24,402 bases of DNA from JBBDIO01 sp040880365 (GCA_040880365.1 JBBDIO010000165.1:1-24402), one strand, 5' to 3'. Positions 15,827 through 23,681 are shown, numbered from the stretch's first letter. Notes: generated by a model from the sequence alone, not told the origin. Translations and numbers: made by a program.

Positions 15827-15855
15827 ATAATACATCTTGTTTTCGGTATTGTCAA
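15827..15855 (-). promoter_or_regulatory. Near-consensus sigma-70 promoter on the minus strand
   Basis: Reading the minus strand: TTGACA (15855-15850), a 17-bp spacer, TATTAT (15832-15827). The -35 is perfect, the -10 is 5/6 and the spacer is optimal, in AT-rich DNA. The expected start is near 15820. It points toward the 460-aa membrane protein gene (ATG 15248), leaving a ~570-nt leader with tandem repeats, or toward the small frame that begins at 15820. Confidence 0.6.
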
Positions 15856-15909
15856 CCCCCAATATCAGTTTTTGAGGAATATTATCTCCGAAATGAAATA
15901 AAAAATGTG

Positions 15910-16488
15910 TTATCCCAGCAGGGGAAAGCGGATGAGGCGCGTCCATTTACCACCATGCGCACGCCCGACGCGCGCCATGAGGTCGATGCTGTCGGCGCGC
16001 AGGTGTGGGCCAAAATCGGCCTCGGCGACCAGCTTTTGGGCGATGGCAAGTCCTTCGGGGGTGACATCTTGCACGAATGTCATGTGGGGATGATAGGGAT
16101 CATCCTGATAGGCTGCCTGGCCCAGGGGCGTAATTTCGGCTACCAGTTGATCGTGCAAGACCTGGAGGGGCGGGGTCACGGGGATGGTGAGTGCACCGCC
16201 TTTTTCGCCCCACCAGACAGGCTGGGCATCTGCCAGGGGCACGGTGAAGGGGGCTGTGGGGTCGGTAATATTCTGGATGCACCGCTTCACCTCTTCCAGA
16301 CTGTCGATGGTATAGAATGTGCCCTTGACCGTGACATGCGCCGGGATTTTGGCGCGGGTCATGCCTGCGGCGTGTTCAATCTGGTCACAGATGGCTTTAA
16401 TTTCATCTTGTGCGGGCAAGACGATGGCATAGCAGGAATAGCCAAACCGATCATTTTCCCGCTCGTCGGCATTCGGAATTGCAGTCAT
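15910..16488 (-). CDS. 2H phosphoesterase / 2'-5' RNA ligase-like (LigT family) protein
   Basis: The 192-aa protein has the two HxT motifs of the 2H phosphoesterase superfamily: HVTV (51-54) and HPHMTF (H135, T137). It opens with YSCYAIVLPAQDEI, as in the family. Such enzymes hydrolyse or ligate 2',3'-cyclic or 2'-5' phosphodiester bonds in RNA or nucleotides; the substrate is not evident. Length is normal. It is cytoplasmic. The start ATG at 16488 lacks a strong Shine-Dalgarno. It is downstream of the enolase-superfamily gene on the same strand, but a strong hairpin separates them, so it is probably transcribed on its own. Confidence 0.85.
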   Translation of the reverse strand: MTAIPNADERENDRFGYSCYAIVLPAQDEIKAICDQIEHAAGMTRAKIPAHVTVKGTFYTIDSLEEVKRCIQNITDPTAPFTVPLADAQPVWWGEKGGALTIPVTPPLQVLHDQLVAEITPLGQAAYQDDPYHPHMTFVQDVTPEGLAIAQKLVAEADFGPHLRADSIDLMARVGRAHGGKWTRLIRFPLLG

Positions 16489-16572
16489 GTGAGTTTCTCG
16501 ACCCAGCCTTCTGAATTAACTTTGTCGCGCCTATCTGCAACTATTGTACCAGTATGGCACGGATTTGCGCGA

Positions 16573-16602
16573 ACAGGCGGATCTCGTGCGAGATCCGCCT
16601 GT
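16573..16602 (-). terminator. Perfect 14-bp inverted repeat after the enolase-superfamily gene
   Basis: ACAGGCGGATCTCG (16573-16586) and CGAGATCCGCCTGT (16589-16602) are perfect inverted copies around TG. In practice it is a 13-bp stem with a 4-nt loop, 29 bp after the stop codon at 16632 on the minus strand. There is no T-run on either side. It is a likely terminator. Confidence 0.6.
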
Positions 16603-16631
16603 ATGCATCAGGTTGTTAGGGCAGAAAAGCG

Positions 16632-17792
16632 TTATGCGTAGATGGTCTCTTCGGTCTGGTTGGCGCGCACATAGTCCCAGTCTATTGCCACACCCAGGCC
16701 CGGACCATCGGGCACGGCCACACAGCCATTGGCGTCTACCGAATCCAGCTCATCGAGCCATTTGCGTTCGGCATAGACGGGCGGCTTGGTGTTGGGCACA
16801 TTGGGATGGATCAACCCCAGCTCGTAGTAATTGGCATGGCGCAAGACGGCCATGATATGCCGATGCGCCAAACCGCCGCCGTGCAGTTCCACATCCAGCC
16901 CAAAGGCTTCGGCCAGCGCGGCGATTTTCATCGCGCCGGTAATGCCGCCATCGGAATTGGCATTGGCGCGCACAAAATCGGTGGCGCCGGCGGTAATGGT
17001 ATCGGCTTTGGCTTCCAGGCCGCGCACATGTTCGCCCATGAGCATGGGCGTGGAGATGAGTTCGCGCAGCTTGGCATGGGCAAAGCGCGAGAAGCCGCCG
17101 CCGCGGAAGGGGTCTTCGTACCAGGTATAGTGGGCTTCGTCGCAGGCTCGCCCCACCCGCAACACATCGTCGAAGGTGCCAAATGCGCCCGCAGGATCGA
17201 GCATGAGCGCCATTTCGGGGCCGACGGCGTCGCGAATTGCCAGAACTGCATCGACTTCGCGTTCGATGGGGCCATTGATCCAGCCGTGAATCTTGAAGGC
17301 GGGATAGCCATATTCTTCCTTGCACCGGCGCGCAAAGTTGCCGAAATCTTCGGCGGTGCTCAGTCCGCCATTTTCGTCGCCGTGATAGCTGCTGGCATAG
17401 GCGGGGAGCGCCTTGCGCCATGCGCCGCCCAGCAATTCGTGGATGGGCGCTTCGTAGAGCTTGCCTGCGAGATCCCACAGGGCAATATCTACCGAGCCGG
17501 GGGGCGTGCCGTCGGGGCTGCGCCGCGAACGTTTGAGATCGCGCCAGATGATTTCCCGATCCAGCGGATTGCGCCCCAGCAGATAGCTGGCACTGCGCGC
17601 GTCGATGCCGCCCAGGGCTTCGCCGGTGATGCCGGCATCGGTTTCGATGCGCAGCACGCTGCCGCCCGATGGCAGTTTGCTGCCCGGTTTGTAGATCACG
17701 TCGAAGCCAAGCGTTTCCTCCATCGCCATATCGATAATTTCGTGGGCAAAGTGGGTAACGATCAGGCGGGTGATGCGGATTTGATGCGTCAT
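16632..17792 (-). CDS. Mandelate racemase/muconate lactonizing enzyme family protein (enolase superfamily)
   Basis: 386 aa, normal for the family. Visible are the capping domain, then the barrel with FKIHGW (K167, H169), metal ligands D199 (MLDPAG), E226 (WYEDPF) and E254 (MGEH), and H304 in VELHGGG as a possible acid/base residue. KxH in place of KxK, plus the late His, fits sugar-acid (aldonate/glucarate-like) dehydratases rather than muconate cycloisomerase, but the substrate cannot be fixed. The frame extends upstream to 17870, but the family-like start is MTHQIRITRL at 17792. It is Mg-dependent and cytoplasmic. The winged-HTH gene lies 98 bp upstream. A UxuA-like enzyme elsewhere in the window could act in the same sugar-acid catabolism. 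Confidence 0.9.
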   Translation of the reverse strand: MTHQIRITRLIVTHFAHEIIDMAMEETLGFDVIYKPGSKLPSGGSVLRIETDAGITGEALGGIDARSASYLLGRNPLDREIIWRDLKRSRRSPDGTPPGSVDIALWDLAGKLYEAPIHELLGGAWRKALPAYASSYHGDENGGLSTAEDFGNFARRCKEEYGYPAFKIHGWINGPIEREVDAVLAIRDAVGPEMALMLDPAGAFGTFDDVLRVGRACDEAHYTWYEDPFRGGGFSRFAHAKLRELISTPMLMGEHVRGLEAKADTITAGATDFVRANANSDGGITGAMKIAALAEAFGLDVELHGGGLAHRHIMAVLRHANYYELGLIHPNVPNTKPPVYAERKWLDELDSVDANGCVAVPDGPGLGVAIDWDYVRANQTEETIYA

Positions 17793-17890
17793 GCACGGAC
17801 TTTCTAGCTGGGATGCTGATTGGGAAAAATAGGGTAGAGCACTAGGATAAAGCAATATATGGGAAAACAATAGAAGCGCGAACGGGTTTC

Positions 17891-18229
17891 CTATTCGCCC
17901 GCGGGCAGCATGACATCCACTTCGTCTGCTGCCCAGACCCAGGTATCGCCCAACCGCCGCCCGACGCCATAGCGGGCATGGCGATGTTCGGCGATTTTGC
18001 GCAGGTGATCGGGGTCGACGCCAATTTCTTCGGCGACTTCCTCGACGGTTTTGAGTCCTTGCAGATAATAGGCGCGGGCCGCCGTTTCAACCCGTTCGCT
18101 CAGGCAGTGTAGACGGCGTTCCAACAGAGTCCGTGAAACCTGCCCCGCGGGAGCGTGGTCGGGCAGCAATTCATCCAGCGCTTCACGAATTTCCTTGCTG
18201 ATAAGGGTAGCATATACGTGGCGGTCCAT
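17891..18229 (-). CDS. Small winged-helix DNA-binding protein (excisionase/HTH_17-like)
   Basis: 112 aa. The C-terminal half reads KTVEEVAEEIGVDPDHLRKI and then VGRRLGDTWVWAADEVDVML. This resembles the MerR/excisionase-like winged HTH (helix-turn-helix followed by a wing with GRR...W). The N-terminal half is helical (ISKEIREALDELLPDH, VSRTLLERRLHCLSERVE). The start ATG at 18229 is chosen because AGGAGG sits 4 nt before it; the frame runs on to 18253, but those codons cover the ribosome binding site. It may regulate neighbouring genes (enolase-superfamily gene 98 bp downstream). No phage or integrase gene is adjacent, so an excisionase role is not supported. Confidence 0.7.
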   Translation of the reverse strand: MDRHVYATLISKEIREALDELLPDHAPAGQVSRTLLERRLHCLSERVETAARAYYLQGLKTVEEVAEEIGVDPDHLRKIAEHRHARYGVGRRLGDTWVWAADEVDVMLPAGE

Positions 18230-18269
18230 AAAACCTCCTCTGATTCGGCGCATATGGTTTAGCGCGTAT

Positions 18270-18297
18270 GATTTTGCGCGTGAACGCGCCCAAAATC
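18270..18297 (-). terminator. Hairpin downstream of korB
   Basis: GATTTTG (18270-18276) pairs with CAAAATC (18291-18297), and CGCG (18277-18280) with CGCG (18285-18288) around TGAA. A 2-nt bulge lies at 18289-18290. It is between the korB stop and the next gene on the minus strand. Confidence 0.5.
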
Positions 18298-18351
18298 CTC
18301 CTGTTCGTCTGTTTGCGGTCTGTTCGGGGTGATCTTGCCTGTTCCCTGCAA

Positions 18352-18379
18352 CCTGTTTTCTACATCCTGTTTTCTACAT
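18352..18379 (-). repeat. 14-bp perfect tandem duplication spanning the korB stop codon
   Basis: CCTGTTTTCTACAT occurs at 18352-18365 and 18366-18379 on the plus strand. The korB TAG stop (18376-18374) lies inside the second copy, so the duplication carries a second TAG into the 3' region. Confidence 0.9.
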
Positions 18380-19303
18380 CATGCGCCGGATCAGTTTGTC
18401 GATCTGGTCGTCGTTCAGGCCCAGCGGTCGATGCGCCAGCGGGGTGTCGTCTTCCAGCACCGGCTCTTTATCTTCCAGCGCGGGGGGATCGTCCTGGCGG
18501 AAAAAGACGCCCGTATAGATGGTATCGTCCCAGACCATAGCCTTTTCACACGCGGCTTTCCAGTCGTGGACGTCGTGTTCTTCGTCTTCCAGCCGTTTGA
18601 CGCGCTGGCGGAAGAATGGATAGTCGTTGTCGTGGTTGAAGGTGACACACGGGCTAAAGACATCGATATGCGCAAAGCCCTTGTGCAAGATGGCCTGTTT
18701 GATCAGGTCGATGAGGTGTTTGCCGTCGCCGCTGAAGCCGCGCGCCACAAAGGTTGCGCCGGCCATAATCGACATGAGAATGGGATTGATGGGGGTTTCG
18801 ACGCTGCCAAAGGGTGAACTTTTGGTGCGCGCGCCTTCGCGGCTGGTGGGCGAAAGTTGGCCCGTGGTCAGCCCGTAGATCTGGTTGTTCATCACAATGT
18901 AGGTGAGATCGATGTTGCGGCGCGCGGTGTGGGTGAAATGGTTGCCGCCGATGCCATAGCCGTCGCCATCGCCGCCGGTGACGAGGACTGTCATCTGGTG
19001 ATTGCCCATTTTTGCGCCGGTGGCGACCGCCAGCGACCGCCCGTGGAGGGTGTGCATCCCATAGGCGTTGAAATAGCCGGGGAAGTTGGACGAACAGCCA
19101 ATCCCGCTGACATTCAGAATGTTGTGGGGTTGCAGGCCCAATTCGGCAGAGGCGCGCTGGACACAGTTTAATACGCCAAAATCGCCACAGCCGGGACACC
19201 AGTCGGGGTTGACTTTGCCCTTGAAATCTTTGGCGTCCAGGGGAATCATGCCGTCGGGTGGCGCGGATTCGACGGGTGCTGCGGGTTTTGTCGGTACTGT
19301 CAT
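18374..19303 (-). CDS. korB: 2-oxoacid:ferredoxin oxidoreductase subunit beta
   Basis: 309 aa. The thiamine diphosphate-binding subunit that decarboxylates a 2-oxoacid and passes electrons to an Fe-S centre and ferredoxin. It shows WCPGCGDFGV (C36, C39), SGIGCSSNFPGY, TLHGRSLAVATGAK, the TPP/Mg motif GDGDGYGIGGNH (111-122) with N139-N140 in IVMNNQIYGLTTGQLSPTS. This pattern is closest to 2-oxoglutarate ferredoxin oxidoreductase (KorB); other 2-oxoacids are possible. The start ATG at 19303 has AGGAGAAG upstream. It is encoded after korA with a 165-bp gap containing a 13-bp tandem repeat, presumably in one operon. Confidence 0.93.
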   Translation of the reverse strand: MTVPTKPAAPVESAPPDGMIPLDAKDFKGKVNPDWCPGCGDFGVLNCVQRASAELGLQPHNILNVSGIGCSSNFPGYFNAYGMHTLHGRSLAVATGAKMGNHQMTVLVTGGDGDGYGIGGNHFTHTARRNIDLTYIVMNNQIYGLTTGQLSPTSREGARTKSSPFGSVETPINPILMSIMAGATFVARGFSGDGKHLIDLIKQAILHKGFAHIDVFSPCVTFNHDNDYPFFRQRVKRLEDEEHDVHDWKAACEKAMVWDDTIYTGVFFRQDDPPALEDKEPVLEDDTPLAHRPLGLNDDQIDKLIRRMM

Positions 19304-19424
19304 GGTGGGTTCTTCTCCTGATTACAAATTTCTGCATTTCCAAAACCGTATAATTCCAAATTTCGCTGATCCCGAACTTGCTGATTCCTGAACCGCCGCC
19401 CGCGAATGTGTATAGTACGCCGTG

Positions 19425-19463
19425 GGAAAAGCCAGACGGAAAAGACAGACGGAAAAGGCAGGC
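19425..19463 (-). repeat. 13-bp tandem array, three copies, between korA and korB
   Basis: GGAAAAGCCAGAC (19425-19437), GGAAAAGACAGAC (19438-19450), GGAAAAGGCAGGC (19451-19463). A fourth start, GGAAATCAGACC, follows and runs into the korA stop region. Confidence 0.8.
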
Positions 19464-19468
19464 GGAAA

Positions 19469-21331
19469 TCAGACCACAAATTCCTGTTCGGGGATAAAAA
19501 TGGGCGGCATATCCGGCACAGGACTGGTGACTGTGCCGGCGAGATGCGCCTGCACGCCGGCGACGATGTGGTGGGGCATGAAAGGCTCGCCATCATATTT
19601 GCGGATGTGGCCGTGGGCGGCGATGCCTGTTTCGCTGCGCAGATAGCGTGCGAATTGGCCCGAATAGTTGTTTTCCACGATCAGGATCTGGGCCGCGTCC
19701 GCCAGAATGCGGGTCACTTCGGCACTGTGGAAGGGGACAATCCATTTAATAGGCAGGTGATTGACGATGACGCCCTGGGCTTCCAGCTGGGCCGCGGCTT
19801 CCTGGATGACGCCGTGGGTGGAACCCCAGCCCACCAGCGTTACCTGGGCCTGGGGCGGACCGAGCAGCGCGGGCGCGGACACGTCGGCAATCACATGGCG
19901 GAATTTTTGGGCGCGCTTTTCCACCATCTTGCGCCGCTTGTGCGGATTGGTAAATTCATCGCTGATCAATATGCCGTCTTCGTCGTGTTCGTCGCTGGCG
20001 GCCACATACATATGGCCTGCCACACCGGGAATGGCACGCGGCGAGATGCCGGTATCGGTATAGGCATAGCGCAGATAGCCGTTTGGGTGGGGGGCATTGC
20101 CATTGGTTGCGCTATCGCCGTTGCCGGCGCTGTCGCCATTGAGGGCTGGGGGGGCGGTGATCAGTTCGCCGCGGTCGATGGTGGGTTGGGTATTCATGGC
20201 GTCGGGGTCTACGCTGAAGGTGCCTTCGGAGATCAGGAGATCGGTGAGCATGATACCGGGACACTGGGCTTTGTCGGTGAGGTTAAAGAGTTCGCCCACG
20301 CTGTGGAAGGCATCCAGCGCATCAAACGGGGCGACGATGAAGCGTTCGAAATCGCCCTGGCTCGCGCCCAACGCTTGCCAGAGATCGCCCTGTTCGGTTT
20401 TGGTGGGCACGCCGGTAGACGGTCCGGCGCGCTGCACGTTGATGAAGATCGCGGGCGTTTCCATCATGCCGGCCATGCCGATGGCTTCGGTCATGAGCGC
20501 AAAGCCGCCGCCCGATGTGGCGCACATGGCGCGGCAGCCCATATGCGCGGCGCCAATCGTCATGTTGGCGACGGCCAGTTCGTCTTCGCCCTGGCGCACC
20601 AAAATGCCCAGCTCGCGCGCGTTGGCGGCCATCCAGTGCAGTACACCCGTCGAGGGACTCATGGGGTAGGCGGCATAGAATTTGACCCCGGCGACGGCCC
20701 CGCCCATCGCGAGGGCATCATTGCCGGCCCAGACTGCCAGCGGTTTTGGCCCGGTGGGTATGGGGCTGGTGCGCAGTGTAAATTCGGCCTGGGCGCGTTC
20801 ATAGCCGGCGCGGGCCGCGTCGACATTCTCGCGCACCACATCCGCGCCTTTGCGGCCAAATTCCTGCTGCAAAATTTCTTCGAGAGTGGAAAATTCCAGC
20901 CCCAGAATGGCGAGGATTGCGCCCAGCGCGACCGTGTTTTGCATTACCTTGTTGCGCGATTTATTGGTCAATTCGGCCACGGGCAGGGGGCAAAGGTGAA
21001 CGCCCGCAGCTGTTTCGCCGGGGACGATATCGTCGCTGTTGAAGACCACCCAACTGCCTGCTGCCATATGGCGCAGATGGCGGTTCATGGTGTCCTGATT
21101 CAGACAGAGCAGCAGATCCAACTGGTCGCCATAGCTGTGCAGCGGCGCATTTGCCACGCGTAGCGAAAGCAAAATGTGTCCGCCGCGAATGATGGATTGG
21201 TGGGCGTTGTAGGCATTCAGATGCAGCCCTCGGCGCACAAACGTGCGCGCCAGAATATTGCCCGGGGTCGCGATGCCCTGACCGGCCGCGCCCCCGATCC
21301 CAATCACAAAATCAAAACTCGCCGATGCCAT
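19469..21331 (-). CDS. korA: 2-oxoacid:acceptor oxidoreductase subunit alpha (gamma-alpha fusion)
   Basis: 620 aa. An N-terminal gamma domain (IGIGGAAGQGIATPGNILA, ~1-190) is fused to the alpha pyrimidine-binding domain (YPMSPSTGVLHWMA, QGEDELAVANMTIGAAHMG, ATSGGGFALMTEAIGMAG, QRAGPSTGVPTKTEQGDL). It ends with a domain carrying KWIVPFHSAEV. With KorB it forms the cytoplasmic 2-oxoacid:ferredoxin oxidoreductase, likely 2-oxoglutarate to succinyl-CoA. The start ATG at 21331 has GGAGG 8 nt upstream; the open frame extends to 21655 but lacks similarity there. A proline/Gly/Asn-rich NGDSAGNGDSATNGNA stretch before HPNGYLRYAYTDTGISPRAI is a slipped linker. No separate ferredoxin subunit gene is visible, as usual for the KorAB type. 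Confidence 0.94.
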   Translation of the reverse strand: MASASFDFVIGIGGAAGQGIATPGNILARTFVRRGLHLNAYNAHQSIIRGGHILLSLRVANAPLHSYGDQLDLLLCLNQDTMNRHLRHMAAGSWVVFNSDDIVPGETAAGVHLCPLPVAELTNKSRNKVMQNTVALGAILAILGLEFSTLEEILQQEFGRKGADVVRENVDAARAGYERAQAEFTLRTSPIPTGPKPLAVWAGNDALAMGGAVAGVKFYAAYPMSPSTGVLHWMAANARELGILVRQGEDELAVANMTIGAAHMGCRAMCATSGGGFALMTEAIGMAGMMETPAIFINVQRAGPSTGVPTKTEQGDLWQALGASQGDFERFIVAPFDALDAFHSVGELFNLTDKAQCPGIMLTDLLISEGTFSVDPDAMNTQPTIDRGELITAPPALNGDSAGNGDSATNGNAPHPNGYLRYAYTDTGISPRAIPGVAGHMYVAASDEHDEDGILISDEFTNPHKRRKMVEKRAQKFRHVIADVSAPALLGPPQAQVTLVGWGSTHGVIQEAAAQLEAQGVIVNHLPIKWIVPFHSAEVTRILADAAQILIVENNYSGQFARYLRSETGIAAHGHIRKYDGEPFMPHHIVAGVQAHLAGTVTSPVPDMPPIFIPEQEFVV

Positions 21332-21927
21332 AACTGATTCCTCCATTTGAATGGGCCAACATTTGAACGAGCCAACTACCAGGAATGGGCCAACAGACAG
21401 GCGGATACGCCGTATTCGGGGATCTGCGGCGTCAATCTCGCCGGTGCGCAGAGACCGAGGAATAGAAGTCAATCCATACAGATCGGTGCACACCGGATAA
21501 AGCAGCAGGGATTCAGTTGTAGTTGAACTGTATTTGAACGGAAATGGGATAGACGACACGCGAATGATGGGCAGCAGGCTGATCCGAGCCAAAAATAACG
21601 CCGACAATCCGAAATATGGGGGAGAGGTATCTACCGCAAAAAACGCGGCAGTCAATCACAGACCGAAAGCTATGCCAGACAGGCAAAAACGTGAACCTGC
21701 GCAGCGCGGGAACGCAAAATAGTACACTGGGAGCGAATGTGTCGATCCTAGCACTTTCGCGCGAATCGGGCAAGCGGCAAAAAATCTCAAAAATCACTTG
21801 TATCTTGATCTTCTCCTGTCCGCGGGGTACTCTGTTGGCGGGAAGTATGCCCGATTGGGGCGCTTGCGAAATGCAACCGCGGGGAACGACATGCAATTTG
21901 ATGATGTGCCAAGCGCACAGGCTGTTT
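21332..21927. other. 596-bp divergent intergenic region between korA and the DUF4037 gene
   Basis: It separates two divergently transcribed genes and must hold both promoters. I found no consensus promoter pair. It starts with a 16-bp tandem duplication in the korA leader. Open frames in it show no family resemblance. Confidence 0.5.
21345..21376 (-). repeat. 16-bp tandem duplication in the korA leader
   Basis: ATTTGAATGGGCCAAC (21345-21360) then ATTTGAACGAGCCAAC (21361-21376). A further AATGGGCCAAC follows at 21384-21394. It sits immediately upstream of the korA ribosome binding site. Confidence 0.8.
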
Positions 21928-23058
21928 ATGTCTGAACCAATGCCTGAATTTGTACCTGGCTTGCGCCTGAGTGAGGCGTTTTTCAGAGAAGCTGTGCAGC
22001 CCATTCTGGCGACAGAATTCCCCGATCTGCGCTATGCCGCGGCCCTCATGGGCTATGGTTCGGATGTGCTGGGCTACGATACACGTATCTCCACTGACCA
22101 CGAGTGGGGACCTCGGTTGCTGCTCTTTTTGGATGACAGGGCGATTGAGACGTACGCCGGGGCGATTGATGAAGCCTTGCGCCAACAATTGCCGCCCACC
22201 TTTGGCGGATATTCCACCCATTTTTCGGTTGCCGATCCCATCCAGTGGCGCGCGCCGTGGGAAAGTGGCCCTGTCAATCACAAGGTGTGGATTCAGACGG
22301 TGGGCAGCTTTATCCGGCGCACGCTGGATTTTGAGTGGGGCGCGGAAATCGGCCTGCTGGACTGGCTGGTTTTTCCCGAACAGCGTCTGCTAGAGATTAC
22401 GCAGGGACGCGTCTTCCACGATGATCTGGGAGGCGGTCTGGCAGGCGGTCTGGCAGACGGGCTGGGCGAATTGGCGACGCTGCGCGCCCGCTTCGCCTAT
22501 TATCCGCGCGACATCTGGCTCTATTTGCTGGCCGCGCAGTGGTCCGCCATTGCCCAGGAAGAGGCATTTATGGCGCGCGCCGGGGATGCGGGCGACGATC
22601 TGGGTTCGCGGGTGATTGGCGCGCGCCAGGTGCAGCGGCTGATGAAGCTGGCTTTTTTGATGGAACGCCGCTATGCGCCCTATAGCAAATGGTTTGGCGC
22701 GGCGTTTGCCCGATTGCCCTGCGCGGGCGAACTAGGGCCTGTCTTGCAGAATGTGTTGGCCGCGGAAAACTGGCAGACCCGTGAGCAACATCTGGGCGCG
22801 GCCTATACCCAACTGGCCGATTTTCACAACGCGCTCCAGATTACCGAACCGCTGGATACGGGGCTGACCAATTACTATGATCGCCCGTATCAAGTGCTCT
22901 TTGCCGACCGCTTTGCCGAGGTCATCGGGCAACAGATTGAGGATCCGGTGATCCGCGCGCTGCCGCGGGGTCTGGGCGCAATCGACCAGATCAGCCACAA
23001 CGTGGATATTCTATGCGATGCGCGGCTGTGTGGCAGGCTGCGCGCGCTGTTTGCATGA
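21928..23058 (+). CDS. DUF4037 domain-containing protein (nucleotidyltransferase-like)
   Basis: 376 aa. It opens FVPGLRLSEAFFREAVQPIL, then ALMGYGSDVLGYDTRISTDH followed by EWGPRLLLFL. This is the family's nucleotidyltransferase-like block (G-S-D/E-V-L-G-x-D ... S-x-D-H-x-W-G-P). Further on are the conserved IGLLDWLVFPEQRLLEI, YYPRDIWLYLLAAQW and RLMKLAFLMERRYAPYSKWF. DUF4037 proteins are predicted relatives of aminoglycoside-type nucleotidyltransferases, with no settled substrate. The start at 21928 (MSEPMPEF) fits family N-termini; ATGs at 21901/21904 and 21940 are alternatives. A Gly-rich loop GGGLAGGLADGLG at ~167-180 comes from a 12-bp tandem repeat. Confidence 0.88.
   Translation: MSEPMPEFVPGLRLSEAFFREAVQPILATEFPDLRYAAALMGYGSDVLGYDTRISTDHEWGPRLLLFLDDRAIETYAGAIDEALRQQLPPTFGGYSTHFSVADPIQWRAPWESGPVNHKVWIQTVGSFIRRTLDFEWGAEIGLLDWLVFPEQRLLEITQGRVFHDDLGGGLAGGLADGLGELATLRARFAYYPRDIWLYLLAAQWSAIAQEEAFMARAGDAGDDLGSRVIGARQVQRLMKLAFLMERRYAPYSKWFGAAFARLPCAGELGPVLQNVLAAENWQTREQHLGAAYTQLADFHNALQITEPLDTGLTNYYDRPYQVLFADRFAEVIGQQIEDPVIRALPRGLGAIDQISHNVDILCDARLCGRLRALFA
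22432..22467 (+). repeat. 12-bp tandem repeat in the DUF4037 gene
   Basis: GGCGGTCTGGCA at 22432-22443 and 22444-22455, then a diverged GACGGGCTGGGC. In frame, it gives a GGLAGGLADGLG loop. Confidence 0.85.
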
Positions 23059-23130
23059 CTCGTAAGAATATGTGCGTCGACTCTGCCCTGCGCAGGGGAG
23101 ATTGATTCGCGAGATTTTTAAGGGGATTCT

Positions 23131-23598
23131 ATGGCCCGTTACCTATATGGGGATCGCATCGGTCGAGAGGGGCGTTTGCTGTTTGGCTGCTGTGCCACGC
23201 TTTTCGATGTGACGCGCGCGCAAGTTCTGCTGACCCGGCGCACGGATAATGGGCGCTGGTGTTTGCCCGGTGGCGCGATGGATGTGGGCGAGAGCGTGGA
23301 AGAAGCCTGCGTGCGCGAGGTTTGGGAAGAAACGGGCCTGCGCGTGGCGGTGGCACGTCTGATTGGCGTCTATAGCACGCCCCATCGGTTGCTGGAATAT
23401 GCCGACGGCAATCGATTCCAGATGGTGACGCTTAGTTTTGAAGTGACCTTGTTGGGCGGCACGTTGGGGCTGAGCGATGAGACCACCGAATATGGCTATT
23501 TCAGCCGCGCCGAGATCGCGCAAATGGACCTCATTGACCCCCACGTAGAGCGGATCGAAGACGCCTGGCGCGACGCGGGCGCGCCTTTCATTCGCTAG
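23131..23598 (+). CDS. Nudix hydrolase
   Basis: The 155-aa protein has a complete Nudix box (Gx5Ex7REUxEExGU): G48, E54, then REVWEETGL (62-70). It is preceded by GRWCLPGG. Nudix enzymes cleave nucleoside diphosphates linked to another moiety, using Mg; the YxTPHRLLEYADGNRFQMVT region is common in the general Nudix group annotated as ADP-ribose pyrophosphatase or MutT-like. The substrate is not assignable. The start ATG at 23131 has AAGGGG upstream. It lies 72 bp after the DUF4037 gene on the same strand, possibly co-transcribed. Confidence 0.93.
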   Translation: MARYLYGDRIGREGRLLFGCCATLFDVTRAQVLLTRRTDNGRWCLPGGAMDVGESVEEACVREVWEETGLRVAVARLIGVYSTPHRLLEYADGNRFQMVTLSFEVTLLGGTLGLSDETTEYGYFSRAEIAQMDLIDPHVERIEDAWRDAGAPFIR

Positions 23599-23608
23599 TG
23601 ACAACCCT

Positions 23609-23642
23609 GTAGACCCATGTCACGCCAGGAGACGTGACCTAC
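23609..23642 (+). terminator. Hairpin downstream of the Nudix gene
   Basis: GTCACG (23619-23624) pairs with CGTGAC (23633-23638) around an 8-nt loop. GTAG (23609-23612) and CTAC (23639-23642) can extend it past a bulge. It is a weak terminator candidate. Confidence 0.35.
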
Positions 23643-23681
23643 GACAAATACAAGTTTTAACTCAACTAAGCACTAGAGCAC

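Noticed and set aside
15444..15827. 127-aa minus-strand frame with TSIV repeats
   Set aside because: It starts at a TTG, shows no domains, and its C-terminal part is just the translated tandem arrays.
17793..17870. 26-residue N-terminal extension of the enolase-superfamily protein
   Set aside because: It is outside the family alignment; MTHQIRITRL is the natural beginning.
19406..21163. 585-aa plus-strand open frame opposite korA
   Set aside because: It is antisense to an unmistakable KorA. It has a His/Gly-rich shadow composition.
23084..23095. Palindrome CCCTGCGCAGGG between the DUF4037 and Nudix genes as an operator
   Set aside because: It is a single short palindrome without a second copy or regulator gene nearby. 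It is possible but not supportable.
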